From assembly GCA_028284005.1 (NCBI GenBank), contig JANQSO010000002.1, positions 62,001 through 126,000 on the forward strand: DNA of 64,000 nt. The letters run 5' to 3'. Position 1 is the first letter of the stretch. Each line of letters starts with the position of its first letter. This DNA comes from Flavobacteriaceae bacterium (GTDB lineage Bacteria; Bacteroidota; Bacteroidia; Flavobacteriales; Flavobacteriaceae). Shown here in pieces: positions 25,637-34,470 of the stretch. The position numbers and the translations under genes are program-made. The notes under the pieces were generated by a model, which made no database searches, was not told the origin of the DNA, and saw nothing but the letters and a program-made list of their open reading frames with translations.

Positions 25637-26409
25637 TGTTGAAAAATATCTTAAAAGGCATACAGGCGTATGGAGGAACTTTCAAACTAATTTCCCAATT
25701 AGGGTTGTGGAAATATTTTGGGATCCCCATGCTTATTAGTTTTTTAACTGCAGCCGTTATAGGTTTTATCGCCTGGGGGCTTTCCGGTACAATTGGTGGT
25801 TTTATCGCTAAGATCTGGTTCTGGGAATGGGGAGCGGAAACATTCAGGGTCATTAGCAATTTCATAGGTGCACTACTGGTAATAGCCGTCGGGCTCATTT
25901 TGTACAAGCATATTGTCATGGCACTTAGCGCCCCTTTTATGAGCCCTGTTTCAGAAAAGATCGAAGAACACCTAACAGGTAACAGCCATGAGCACAGGAA
26001 TACCACAAATGCAGCACAGCTATGGCGCGGTATTAGGATTAATGTTAGAAACCTAATGATGGAGCTTTTATTGACGATCCCTATCCTGATCATCGGTTTT
26101 ATTCCTGTAATTGGTTTCATCTCTTCTGTCTTACTGTTTTTGGTCCAATCGTATTATGCAGGCTTCGGAAACATGGATTATACGCTTGAAAGGCATTTTG
26201 AGGTAAGAGAAAGTGTTCAATTTGTGAAAAACAATCGTGGGGTCGCTATAGGAAATGGAATAGTGTTTATGTTAATGTTACTAATTCCGGTAATTGGGAT
26301 CATACTGGTATTGCCACTTTCAGTAACAGCAGCAAGTACCGAAACCATTCGAATTTTAAAAAAGCCCGGACAGATAACCGCTACGGAAAAAACTCGAATT
26401 ACAAATTAA
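25636..26409 (+). CDS. EI24 domain membrane protein (CysZ-like)
   Basis: 257 aa with about four to six hydrophobic segments (for example FLTAAVIGFIAWGLSG, ALLVIAVGLILYKHIV, MLLIPVIGIILVLPLSV). The motifs LSAPFMSPVSEKIEE and VIGFISSVLLFLVQSYYAGF match the EI24/CysZ family (PF07264). CysZ moves sulfate in enterobacteria, but homologues inside haem operons of flavobacteria need not. Translationally coupled to the upstream gene (TAATG). Confidence 0.87.
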   Translation: MLKNILKGIQAYGGTFKLISQLGLWKYFGIPMLISFLTAAVIGFIAWGLSGTIGGFIAKIWFWEWGAETFRVISNFIGALLVIAVGLILYKHIVMALSAPFMSPVSEKIEEHLTGNSHEHRNTTNAAQLWRGIRINVRNLMMELLLTIPILIIGFIPVIGFISSVLLFLVQSYYAGFGNMDYTLERHFEVRESVQFVKNNRGVAIGNGIVFMLMLLIPVIGIILVLPLSVTAASTETIRILKKPGQITATEKTRITN

Positions 26410-26432
26410 AAACCCCTTTTGCGGGAAAACAT

Positions 26433-27335
26433 ATGAAAGAAAAATTTGTACCTTATATACGCACACTTCAAAACACAATCTGTAGTGCTCTGGAAGAAAC
26501 CGACGGTAAAGCTACATTCAAAGAGGACCTTTGGAAACGGCCGGAAGGAGGCGGTGGACGAAGCCGGGTGATCGAGAACGGAGCTGTTTTTGAAAAAGGA
26601 GGCGTAAACATAAGCGAGGTCCATGGGAAGTTACCCGAATCCATGCAACAGTATTTCGGTGTACAAAACGCCGACTTCTTTGCCTGCGGATTAAGCCTGG
26701 TATTACATCCCAAAAACCCCTTTGTGCCTACAGTACATGCTAATTGGCGTTATTTTGAAATGTATGATCCCAATGGTGAAATTGTTACTCAGTGGTTTGG
26801 CGGAGGGCAGGATCTTACACCCTATTATTTGTTTGAAGAAGACGCAACACATTTCCACCAGGTATGCAAAACTGCCTGTGATGCACATAACCCAGATTTT
26901 TACCGGCAGTATAAAGAACGTTGTGACAGCTACTTTTACAATTCACACCGCAATGAAGCAAGAGGGGTTGGTGGTTTATTTTTCGACTATTTAAAGAAAA
27001 CCGAAGAAATGTCGATGCAGGACTGGTATAATTTTGTTACCAAAGTAGGGGATAGTTTTTTAGATGCTTACCTGCCTATTGTTAAAAGCAGAAAAAATAT
27101 TCCTTATACTGAAGATCACCGCAACTGGCAGGAAATTCGCCGTGGACGCTACGTAGAATTTAATCTTGTACACGACAAAGGAACGCTTTTCGGCTTAAGG
27201 ACCAACGGACGGATTGAAAGTATATTAATGAGCCTGCCTCCTGTAGTACAATGGAAATATGATCACCATCCGGAACCCGGAAGTGAAGAGGAAAAATTAC
27301 TCAAAGTATTAAAAGAACCTAAAGACTGGCTTTAA
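26433..27335 (+). CDS. hemF: Oxygen-dependent coproporphyrinogen III oxidase
   Basis: 300 aa, uses O2 to turn coproporphyrinogen III into protoporphyrinogen IX, consistent with an aerobe. Hallmarks: EGGGGRSRVIENGAVFEKGG, PTVHANWRYFE with an active-site His, WFGGGQDLTPYY, and GRYVEFNLVHDKGTLFGL near the C-terminus. 23 nt after the EI24 gene and 10 nt before hemB. Confidence 0.97.
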   Translation: MKEKFVPYIRTLQNTICSALEETDGKATFKEDLWKRPEGGGGRSRVIENGAVFEKGGVNISEVHGKLPESMQQYFGVQNADFFACGLSLVLHPKNPFVPTVHANWRYFEMYDPNGEIVTQWFGGGQDLTPYYLFEEDATHFHQVCKTACDAHNPDFYRQYKERCDSYFYNSHRNEARGVGGLFFDYLKKTEEMSMQDWYNFVTKVGDSFLDAYLPIVKSRKNIPYTEDHRNWQEIRRGRYVEFNLVHDKGTLFGLRTNGRIESILMSLPPVVQWKYDHHPEPGSEEEKLLKVLKEPKDWL

Positions 27336-27345
27336 ACTTAAGACT

Positions 27346-28320
27346 ATGTACCCATTAAGAAGAAACCGAAGATTACGAAGCTCCGAAGCTATTCGAAGCC
27401 TGGTTCGGGAAACTATTGTTACGCCCAATGACTTTCTCGTTCCGTTATTTGTTGTAGAAGGCAAAGGCATTAAAGAAGAAATTCCTTCAATGCCAAACTA
27501 TTATCGTTATAGCCTGGACCTGCTTTCCGAAGAAGTGAAAGAATTATGGTCGCTTGGATTAAAATCTGTACTGTTATTTGTAAAAGTACCGGATAATTTG
27601 AAAGACAATACAGGCAAAGAAGCCTTAAATCCAGAAGGTTTAATGCAACGTGCTGTTACAACAGTGAAGAATGCTGTCCCGGAAATGCTGGTAATGACCG
27701 ATGTGGCCCTCGACCCCTACTCAAGCTATGGCCATGACGGTATCGTTTCAGATGGAAAGATAATAAATGATGCCACCTCTGCTGTTTTAGCTGAAATGTC
27801 CTTGTCTCATGCCAAAGCCGGTGCCGATTTTGTGGCTCCCAGTGACATGATGGATGGCCGTATTCTTGAAATTAGAACACTCCTTGAAAAAGAAGGTTAT
27901 CACGATACGGGAATTATGAGTTACAGCGCAAAGTATGCCTCGGCATTTTATGGGCCATTCCGTGATGCTTTGGATTCTGCCCCCGGATTTGGCGATAAAA
28001 AAACATACCAAATGGACTTTGGCAATCGGGAAGAGGCCATCAAAGAAACACGTATGGATATTGAAGAAGGCGCTGATATTGTAATGGTAAAACCAGGCCT
28101 ATGCTATTTGGATATTGTACGGGATGTCCGCAATGCAGTAGACGTACCCGTAGCTGTTTATCAAGTAAGCGGAGAATACGCAATGTTGAAAGCTGCTGCC
28201 GAAAAAGGCTGGTTGGACCACGATGCTGTAATGCTTGAGCAGGTTACAGCCATGAAAAGAGCCGGTGCACATATTATTGCCAGTTATTTTGCTAAGGATG
28301 TGGTAAGATTGATTTCGTAA
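27346..28320 (+). CDS. hemB: Porphobilinogen synthase (delta-aminolevulinate dehydratase)
   Basis: 324 aa, condenses two 5-aminolevulinates. Schiff-base lysines are Lys196 (SYSAKYASAFYG) and Lys249 (VMVKPGL). The metal region reads TDVALDPYSSYGHDG: the three Cys of zinc-type enzymes are replaced by Asp/Ala, so this is the non-zinc, Mg/K-dependent class. Last haem gene of the run; the following gene has its own -7 element over the hemB stop. Confidence 0.97.
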   Translation: MYPLRRNRRLRSSEAIRSLVRETIVTPNDFLVPLFVVEGKGIKEEIPSMPNYYRYSLDLLSEEVKELWSLGLKSVLLFVKVPDNLKDNTGKEALNPEGLMQRAVTTVKNAVPEMLVMTDVALDPYSSYGHDGIVSDGKIINDATSAVLAEMSLSHAKAGADFVAPSDMMDGRILEIRTLLEKEGYHDTGIMSYSAKYASAFYGPFRDALDSAPGFGDKKTYQMDFGNREEAIKETRMDIEEGADIVMVKPGLCYLDIVRDVRNAVDVPVAVYQVSGEYAMLKAAAEKGWLDHDAVMLEQVTAMKRAGAHIIASYFAKDVVRLIS

Positions 28321-28325
28321 CTTTG
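28318..28325 (+). promoter_or_regulatory. -7 promoter element before the DinB-like gene
   Basis: TAACTTTG fits TAnnTTTG, overlaps the hemB stop codon and ends 5 nt before the next ATG, again a near-leaderless geometry. Confidence 0.45.
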
Positions 28326-28330
28326 AAACT

Positions 28331-28846
28331 ATGAAAAACCTATTTTTATACTGTTTTCTTTTTTGTCTTACAACTACTATAATGGCACAACAATCTACCG
28401 TTAAAACTGCTTTTTTGGAAAAATGGGAAAACTCTAAGAGGTACCTGCTGGAATTTGCAGAAGCCATGCCCGAAGAACATTACAGCTTCAGGCCCACGGA
28501 ACAACAAATGAGCTTTAAAGAACAACTCATCCATATAAAAGGAAATATGGATTGGCTGAGTACGAGTTATTTTACCGAAACCGAATTCAAAAGAACAAAA
28601 ACCGAACTTCCGGACACTAAAGCAGAAACCATTGCAGTGGTCACTGAGGCATTTGACGCTACCTCAGAAATTATTAAAAATACTCCGGAAGCACAATTTA
28701 CTGAAACAGTGGAGTTTTTTAGCGGACCCAAAAGTAAATTACAAATATTGAACCTGTTACAGGACCATGTTACCCACCACCGTGGACAATTGGTAGTATA
28801 TCTTAACCTTATTAATGTAGAGCTACCCAAATATGTAGGGTGGTAA
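28331..28846 (+). CDS. Exported DinB-fold protein
   Basis: 171 aa. A signal peptide (about residues 1-19, ending IMAQ) precedes a four-helix DinB/YfiT-type domain. Putative metal His residues lie in KEQLIHIKGNMDW and LLQDHVTHHRGQLVVYL, the latter the classic HxxxHRGQ end motif. Members are metal-dependent thiol transferases or of unknown function; the periplasmic form here has no assigned substrate. Confidence 0.85.
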   Translation: MKNLFLYCFLFCLTTTIMAQQSTVKTAFLEKWENSKRYLLEFAEAMPEEHYSFRPTEQQMSFKEQLIHIKGNMDWLSTSYFTETEFKRTKTELPDTKAETIAVVTEAFDATSEIIKNTPEAQFTETVEFFSGPKSKLQILNLLQDHVTHHRGQLVVYLNLINVELPKYVGW

Positions 28847-28931
28847 TGGCAAGGTGATAAGAATATAGTGAAGAATATACCACGGGAAAAGATTATAAAT
28901 CTTTAATTTAGTAGAAACTTTTACTCATAGA

Positions 28932-30029
28932 ATGGCCTTATTAATTGTCTACGCACTTGTTTCCATCTTTTTTTCTTTCCTCTGCTCTATTTTGGAAGCT
29001 GCCTTATTGAGCTTCACTCCCACCTATATAGAAATGAAAATTCAGGAAGGAAAGAAATATGCTCAAACCTTAGCCAATTACAAAAAAGATATTGACAAAC
29101 CCCTAATTGCCATCCTTACGCTAAATACCATTGCACATACTGTAGGTGCCATATTGGTAGGGGTACAGGCAGAAAAGCTTCCTTATAAAGTAGAGGTTTT
29201 GGGAATAAATATCGTTGGGATCGTTTCGGCAATTATGACTTTACTTATACTGATAGTTTCCGAAATAATTCCCAAAACAATTGGAGCCACCTATTGGAAA
29301 AGTTTGGGCTCATTCACCGCGTTGTTCCTTCAGATCATTATTTTTCCTTTAAAATACACAGGCATTCTGTGGTTATTACTTTTAACAACAAAACTTATTG
29401 GTAAATCCGCCCACGTTAGTACAATGAGCAGAGAGGAGTTTTTGGCCATTACAGATGCAGCCGAGCAAGAAGGAGTGTTTGAAGAAAACGAAAGTGCCGT
29501 AATAAAGAACCTTCTTATTTTTAAATCGGTTACGGCAAAAAACGTAATGACTCCTTTTTCGGTTGTGACCAGTGAAGATGAAGCCACAACCCTTTCCGAA
29601 TTCTACGAAAAGAACAAGAATTTACGGTTTTCACGAATTCCTGTATTCAAAGAGAAAAGCCATAACATAACAGGATTTGTTTTAAAAGATGATCTGTTAG
29701 AAGAAATAGTGGAAGAGCATGGAAACAAGCCTCTAAGTGACATTAAGCGGGAAATGACCATAGTACAGGATGACACTCCTATTCCTACACTATTCGATAC
29801 TTTTATAAATCAACGGGCACATATCGCTTTGGTGGTTGATGAATACGGGAATACCACAGGAATTGTTACAATGGAAGATATTATTGAGACCTTATTAGGC
29901 CTCGAAATTATGGATGAAAGTGATGCTATAGAAGACATGCAGGCACAGGCTCGAAAAAATTGGGAGCGTAGAGCCAGGCGCATGGGAATTGAGCTACAGA
30001 ATACAAATGAAGAAAAAAATGAGGAATGA
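28932..30029 (+). CDS. CNNM/CBS-domain membrane protein (hemolysin family)
   Basis: 365 aa. The N-terminal DUF21/CNNM membrane domain (about residues 1-175, with LCSILEAALLSFTPTYIE and VSEIIPKTIGATYWK) is followed by a pair of CBS domains (about 195-335; MTPFSVVTSEDE, VVDEYGNTTGIVTMEDIIETLLG). It lacks the C-terminal CorC_HlyC domain seen in longer members. The family is tied to Mg/Na or Co export. Overlaps ogt by 4 nt (ATGA). Confidence 0.92.
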   Translation: MALLIVYALVSIFFSFLCSILEAALLSFTPTYIEMKIQEGKKYAQTLANYKKDIDKPLIAILTLNTIAHTVGAILVGVQAEKLPYKVEVLGINIVGIVSAIMTLLILIVSEIIPKTIGATYWKSLGSFTALFLQIIIFPLKYTGILWLLLLTTKLIGKSAHVSTMSREEFLAITDAAEQEGVFEENESAVIKNLLIFKSVTAKNVMTPFSVVTSEDEATTLSEFYEKNKNLRFSRIPVFKEKSHNITGFVLKDDLLEEIVEEHGNKPLSDIKREMTIVQDDTPIPTLFDTFINQRAHIALVVDEYGNTTGIVTMEDIIETLLGLEIMDESDAIEDMQAQARKNWERRARRMGIELQNTNEEKNEE

Positions 30030-30502
30030 AAAAAGCGTATCTAAATAGCCCTATTGGGATATTGGAATTACAAGGAGATTCTTCGGGATTGGCGTCTGTA
30101 TTGTTTGTGGAAAATATTTCGGAAGGTGAAACTTTTGAGGTCCCGCATGAACTAAAAGATGCTGCTTCGCAGCTCACCCAATATTTTGAAGGACAACGTA
30201 CCGCTTTTGACCTTCCCCTTTCACCACATGGAACCGATTTTCAGAAAAGAGTATGGAGACAGCTACAGGAAATTCCGTATGGAAAAACAATCTCATATCA
30301 ACAAATAGCCAATAGTTTGGGAGATCCAAAAGTGATACGTGCTGCTGCTTCGGCAAATGGCAAGAACCCTATATCCATCATTATTCCATGTCACAGAGTG
30401 ATTGGAAGTGATGGTTCGCTAACAGGCTATGCCGGAGGGTTACATCGTAAAAAATGGTTGCTTGAACATGAAAGTCCGGTGAAGCAACAATCTTTGTTTT
30501 AA
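30026..30502 (+). CDS. ogt: Methylated-DNA--protein-cysteine methyltransferase
   Basis: 158 aa suicide DNA-repair protein that takes alkyl groups from O6-alkylguanine. The acceptor Cys122 lies in IIIPCHRVIG; YGKTISYQQIANSLG and ANGKNPI form the DNA-binding helix and Asn hinge. The short N-terminal domain and lack of an AdaA domain fit Ogt/MGMT. Coupled to the CNNM gene by a 4-nt overlap. Confidence 0.95.
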   Translation: MKKAYLNSPIGILELQGDSSGLASVLFVENISEGETFEVPHELKDAASQLTQYFEGQRTAFDLPLSPHGTDFQKRVWRQLQEIPYGKTISYQQIANSLGDPKVIRAAASANGKNPISIIIPCHRVIGSDGSLTGYAGGLHRKKWLLEHESPVKQQSLF

Positions 30503-30511
30503 AATTCTCCT

Positions 30512-31651
30512 ATGAAAAAATACCTCAAATGGTTCATTGGTATTATTGTGGTTGTAGTTGCTGTACTCTATTTAACCGATTATGACTATATATTAAGAGG
30601 AACCCGTATTGTTTATTTTACAGGACACACCACTGCATTTATTGATGACCATACCTATTTCGAAAATGAAGCTTTGTCTGCCAGTACAAAACCTCAACCC
30701 TGGGCCATTGCCAAGGATTACAACAGTACGGAAGCTACCGAAAGGCTATTAGATATAAATAATGAGTTGGGAACAATTGCTTTTTTAATCATTAAAAATG
30801 ATAGCATTTGGTTTGAGGATTATGCAGAAAATTACGGAACAGCATCACAAACCAATTCATTTTCAATAGCGAAGAGTATTACCTCGGCTTTGTTAGGAAA
30901 GGCCATTAGGGATGGCTATATCAAAAACCTGTCACAAGCTGTAAGTGATTTCTATCCGCAATTTGAAGATAGTGAAATGACCGTAGGAGATCTTTCTTCT
31001 ATGGCCTCGGGGCTGGATTGGGACGAATCCTATAAAAACCCGTTTGCTATTACTGCACGTGCCTACTATGACGATGACCTCGCAGAAACTATTCTTGGAT
31101 TACGGGGGACAGAAACACCGGGAAAGTCTTTTAAATACTTAAGTGGCAATACACAATTACTGGGAATGGTCATTGAGAAAGCCAGTGGTAAAAAATTAGC
31201 CGAATATCTTTACGAAAGTTTTTGGGAGCCGATGGGGTTTGAGCAACCGGCTCTTTGGCAAATTGATGATGATGAAAACCGTCTTGTAAAAGCATACTGT
31301 TGTATTGCGAGTAATGCTCGGGATTTTGCCCGTTTCGGAAAATTATATAAAGATTTTGGGAAATGGAACGGAAAGAAACTTTTGGATTCATCTTTTGTGG
31401 CCGGATCTATTACACCCAGATTTGAAGAAAGCACCCAATATGGCTACGGGTTTTGGTTAAGCGATCACCTTGATAAAAAGATCTTTGTAATGCGCGGTAT
31501 TTTAGGGCAATATGTGATCACAATCCCGGAAGATGACTTAATTATTGTTCGTTTGGGCCACAATCGCGGTATAAAAACTGAAAACCCATTTAGTCACGAT
31601 TTCTATGTATATATAGAAGAGGTTTATGCCATGCTTCAGAATAATTCATAA
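30512..31651 (+). CDS. Membrane-anchored serine hydrolase (beta-lactamase family)
   Basis: 379 aa. One N-terminal TM helix (about 5-24, WFIGIIVVVVAVLYL) anchors it with the enzyme outside the cytoplasm. Catalytic SxxK in NSFSIAKSITSAL (about residue 130), a YLSGNTQLLG segment as the second motif, and GILGQYVITIPEDDLIIV as the third region. Related to class C beta-lactamase/esterase EstB proteins; substrate unknown. 9 nt after ogt, so possibly in the same operon. Confidence 0.88.
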   Translation: MKKYLKWFIGIIVVVVAVLYLTDYDYILRGTRIVYFTGHTTAFIDDHTYFENEALSASTKPQPWAIAKDYNSTEATERLLDINNELGTIAFLIIKNDSIWFEDYAENYGTASQTNSFSIAKSITSALLGKAIRDGYIKNLSQAVSDFYPQFEDSEMTVGDLSSMASGLDWDESYKNPFAITARAYYDDDLAETILGLRGTETPGKSFKYLSGNTQLLGMVIEKASGKKLAEYLYESFWEPMGFEQPALWQIDDDENRLVKAYCCIASNARDFARFGKLYKDFGKWNGKKLLDSSFVAGSITPRFEESTQYGYGFWLSDHLDKKIFVMRGILGQYVITIPEDDLIIVRLGHNRGIKTENPFSHDFYVYIEEVYAMLQNNS

Positions 31652-31696
31652 AAAAATTGTAGTTTTAATTTACACTCCCCGATTATATTTCGAGCT

Positions 31697-32410
31697 ATGC
31701 TTAAAAGAATTAATTTGGAACATATCCTGTTCCTGGATATTGAAACTGTTCCGCAACACCCGGATTTTAAAAATTTGGATGATACTACAAAAACATTGTG
31801 GGAATTGAAGACCCGTTACCAGCGCAAAGAAGAATTTACCCCTGAAGAATTTTACGGTCGCGCCGGAATATGGGCAGAATTTGGAAAAATTATTTGCATT
31901 TCTGTAGGATATTTTAAAGTGAAAGGGGAGGCCCGAAGTTTTCGGGTAACTAGCTTTCACGGAGATGAAATCAATATCCTGAAAGAGTTTAACTTGCTTC
32001 TGGAAACACATTTCAATAAACCTCAGCATCTTTTATGCGCCCACAATGGAAAGGAGTTTGACTTTCCTTACATTGCCAGAAGAATGATCATTCAAGGGAT
32101 CGATATCCCCTATAAACTAAATCTCTTTGGAAAAAAACCATGGGAAGTGCCGCATCTCGATACAATGGAGCTTTGGAAATTTGGTGATTATAAAACCTTT
32201 ACTTCACTAAAATTAATGGCACATGTTTTAGGTATCCCCTCTCCCAAAGAAGATATAGACGGTAGCCAGGTAAGAGATGTTTTTTATGAGGAAAATGATA
32301 TAGACAGGATCATTGAGTATTGTGAGAAGGATACAGCTACTGTAGCTCAGATACTGTTAAAGCTTCGGAACGAACCACTATTAAATGAACCTGAAATAAT
32401 TTCTATCTAA
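31697..32410 (+). CDS. 3'-5' exonuclease, PolB-like proofreading fold
   Basis: 237 aa RNase H-like DEDD exonuclease. Motif I LFLDIETVP (DxE), motif II in LLCAHNGKEFDFPYIARR (conserved N and D), and motif III YCEKDTATVAQI (Y/D). It matches the stand-alone PolB-type 3'-5' exonuclease group (PF10108) rather than DnaQ. Probably DNA repair or processing; no linked polymerase gene. Confidence 0.85.
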   Translation: MLKRINLEHILFLDIETVPQHPDFKNLDDTTKTLWELKTRYQRKEEFTPEEFYGRAGIWAEFGKIICISVGYFKVKGEARSFRVTSFHGDEINILKEFNLLLETHFNKPQHLLCAHNGKEFDFPYIARRMIIQGIDIPYKLNLFGKKPWEVPHLDTMELWKFGDYKTFTSLKLMAHVLGIPSPKEDIDGSQVRDVFYEENDIDRIIEYCEKDTATVAQILLKLRNEPLLNEPEIISI

Positions 32411-32425
32411 ATTTATTGAAAACTC

Positions 32426-32433
32426 TATCTTTG
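32426..32433 (+). promoter_or_regulatory. -7 promoter element of the peptide ABC ATPase gene
   Basis: TATCTTTG fits TAnnTTTG and ends 5 nt before the ATG at 32439. Confidence 0.45.
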
Positions 32434-32438
32434 GATAC

Positions 32439-34127
32439 ATGTCAAAAAAAACCATTCTAGACGTTAATGACCTTTCCATTTCTTTTGGAGATACAAAGAG
32501 TCTTGCTGAAGTAATTCATAGCATTTCCTTTAATATTTCTGAAAATGAGATCGTGGGAATCGTTGGTGAATCCGGCTCGGGGAAATCTGTTACGGCGATG
32601 GCAGTGATGAATTTGCTTCCTAAAAAAAAGACCCGTATTACAGGCGATATCCTTTTTAAAGGAAAAAACCTGTTGGCTGAAGATCCTAAAACCCTTCGGT
32701 CTTTTATAGGAAAAGAAATCGCAATGATCTTTCAAGAACCCATGAGTGCTTTAAATCCCTCATTAACTTGTGGTTTTCAAGTTTCAGAGATTCTTCAGCA
32801 TCACTTAAAAATGACCTCTGCCGAAGCTAAAAAAGAAACGATCTCTTTATTTGAAAAAGTAAAACTGCCCCGTCCCAATGATATTTTCAACAGCTATCCG
32901 CATCAAATTAGCGGAGGACAAATGCAAAGGGTAATGATCGCTATGGCTATTGCCTGTAAACCAAATTTATTGATAGCGGATGAGCCTACCACCGCATTAG
33001 ACGTAACGGTCCAGAAAGAGATCATACAATTGCTCAAAGAGATACAAAAAGAAACTAAAATGAGCTTACTGTTTATATCCCATGACCTGGGCCTGGTTTC
33101 TGAAATTGCAGATAGGGTTGTGGTGATGTATAAAGGGGATATTGTAGAGGCCGGGAGTACATATCAGATCTTTAAAATGCCCAAGGACAATTATACAAAA
33201 GCGTTATTGGCATCACGACCAACCTTAGGAGTTCGTTTAGAAAAACTGCCAACTATCGCTTCTTTAACAGATAAAAGTTTTGTCCCCAAAGAAATTACCA
33301 CGCAACAGCGTGCGCTTCGGCATAAAAAGATCTATACCAAAGCTCCTTTATTGGAGATCTGCAATTTGGAAAAAAAGTATTTCGGTAAGGCCCGCCTTTT
33401 TCAGCCCAAAAGTGTTGTAAAAGCAGTAAATGATGTAAGTTTTAAGGTTTTTGAAGGTGAAACATTGGGTTTGGTTGGTGAGTCCGGCTGTGGAAAATCA
33501 ACCCTTGGAAAAGCTATTTTACAATTGGATAAAGCAACTGCCGGAAGCATTAAATATTATGGGAAAGAGCTCTTAAACCTATCCTCTGCCGAAATCAGAA
33601 AACTTCGCAAAGAAATTCAGTTGATCTTTCAGGATCCATACTCCTCTTTAAATCCAAGACTGGTTATTGGAGAAGCATTGGCAGAACCTATGCAGGTACA
33701 TGGTATAGGAAAAACAAAAAAGCAACGAAAAGAAAAGGCATTACGGCTATTGGAACGTGTGGGATTGGACGAAAATTATTATTACCGCTACCCTCACGAA
33801 CTTTCCGGAGGACAACGCCAACGAGTAGGAATTGCCCGTACCATTGCGATAGAGCCCAAATTGATAATTTGCGACGAATCTGTTTCGGCACTGGACATTT
33901 CTGTACAGGCGCAAGTACTTAATCTATTAAATGAGTTGAAGGAAGACTTTGGATTTACTTATATTTTCATCTCTCACGACCTCGCAGTGGTCAAATATAT
34001 GTCGGACCAATTGTTGGTCATGAATAGCGGAAAAATAGAAGAAATAGGCGATGCAGATGAAATCTATGCCAACCCAACCAAAGAATACACCAAGAAACTG
34101 ATCGAAGCAATCCCAAAAGGAATATAA
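32439..34127 (+). CDS. Peptide-type ABC transporter ATPase with two nucleotide-binding domains
   Basis: 562 aa, a fusion of DppD-like and DppF-like ATPases (as in GsiA/YejF). NBD1: Walker A GESGSGKSV (about 46-54), signature ISGGQMQRV, Walker B LLIADEPTTALD. NBD2: GESGCGKST (about 347-355), LSGGQRQRVGIA, LIICDESVSALD. An oligopeptide/dipeptide C-terminal extension follows each half. No permease or binding-protein gene is adjacent, so its membrane partners are elsewhere. Confidence 0.94.
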   Translation: MSKKTILDVNDLSISFGDTKSLAEVIHSISFNISENEIVGIVGESGSGKSVTAMAVMNLLPKKKTRITGDILFKGKNLLAEDPKTLRSFIGKEIAMIFQEPMSALNPSLTCGFQVSEILQHHLKMTSAEAKKETISLFEKVKLPRPNDIFNSYPHQISGGQMQRVMIAMAIACKPNLLIADEPTTALDVTVQKEIIQLLKEIQKETKMSLLFISHDLGLVSEIADRVVVMYKGDIVEAGSTYQIFKMPKDNYTKALLASRPTLGVRLEKLPTIASLTDKSFVPKEITTQQRALRHKKIYTKAPLLEICNLEKKYFGKARLFQPKSVVKAVNDVSFKVFEGETLGLVGESGCGKSTLGKAILQLDKATAGSIKYYGKELLNLSSAEIRKLRKEIQLIFQDPYSSLNPRLVIGEALAEPMQVHGIGKTKKQRKEKALRLLERVGLDENYYYRYPHELSGGQRQRVGIARTIAIEPKLIICDESVSALDISVQAQVLNLLNELKEDFGFTYIFISHDLAVVKYMSDQLLVMNSGKIEEIGDADEIYANPTKEYTKKLIEAIPKGI

Positions 34128-34163
34128 AAAAAGTCCCGTTCTAACCTCACAAAGAACGGGACT
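34125..34163 (-). terminator. Rho-independent terminator oriented for minus-strand transcription
   Basis: Perfect 11-bp stem AGTCCCGTTCT (34132-34142) / AGAACGGGACT (34153-34163), 10-nt loop. On the minus strand it is followed by seven T; on the plus strand there is no T-run. It therefore ends a leftward transcript, although no conventional minus-strand gene lies within 350 bp. Confidence 0.8.
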
Positions 34164-34324
34164 GACTATCTGAATCATGAAAGATTCGGGGGGTAATGTA
34201 CTCTTCGGTATTTTATGCTAAAAAATTGGGGGCGTTACATCAGCAAAAATACTTTCTTAGCTACATACAATACATTTTTCAACAAACGCATTGTATTTTT
34301 TATAGAACTTATAACGCTTTTCAT
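34128..34324 (-). ncRNA. Candidate structured small RNA and/or microprotein transcript
   Basis: This 395-bp intergenic region has no conventional gene. On the minus strand it reads as a compact transcript. A possible closing stem pairs 34312-34317 with 34232-34237 (GCGTTA/TAACGC). Inside is a 13-bp hairpin with two G-U pairs (34284-34296 with 34265-34277). Two C-runs follow, then a GAATC/GATTC hairpin (34172-34187) and the terminator. The promoter and 5' end are not identified. It could be an sRNA, the mRNA of the 29-codon frame inside it, or both. Confidence 0.45.
34235..34324 (-). CDS. Possible 29-residue basic amphipathic microprotein
   Basis: ATG at 34324 to TAA at 34235. The peptide begins MKSVISSIKNTMRLL and continues with more Lys/Val/Leu, ending FLLM: basic, helical-looking and amphipathic, like small membrane peptides or toxins. 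The frame coincides with the hairpin described for the transcript, so RNA structure alone may explain its openness. Weak evidence: no clear ribosome site and 30 codons is within chance range. Confidence 0.25.
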   Translation of the reverse strand: MKSVISSIKNTMRLLKNVLYVAKKVFLLM

Positions 34325-34391
34325 AGATAGGTTAAGTTAGCGGTTAAATTTGGGACTGCTAATATGTAAACATTTTTGCAAATTCACGATA

Positions 34392-34419
34392 AAATGCATT
34401 AATATTCGACGAAATGCAT
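34392..34419. repeat. Two AAATGCAT boxes 20 bp apart
   Basis: AAATGCAT at 34392-34399 and 34412-34419, each containing the palindrome ATGCAT. They lie upstream of the candidate minus-strand transcript and could be control sites or chance in AT-rich DNA. Confidence 0.3.
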
Positions 34420-34470
34420 ATTTATTTAACATTTGTCAAATTATTTTAAGTCTTTTCCTACAATTGAAAA

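Noticed and set aside
25636..26409. Calling the EI24 protein CysZ sulfate permease
   Set aside because: Only the domain family is supported; there are no sulfur-assimilation genes nearby and the gene sits in a haem operon.
28888..28904. AAAGATT/AATCTTT dyad before the CNNM gene as terminator or operator
   Set aside because: Short AT-only-like symmetry common at this base composition, no T-run, no link to a promoter.
34132..34163. Hairpin as terminator for the plus-strand ABC ATPase gene
   Set aside because: It lies right after that gene, but there is no T-run on the plus strand while seven T follow it on the minus strand.
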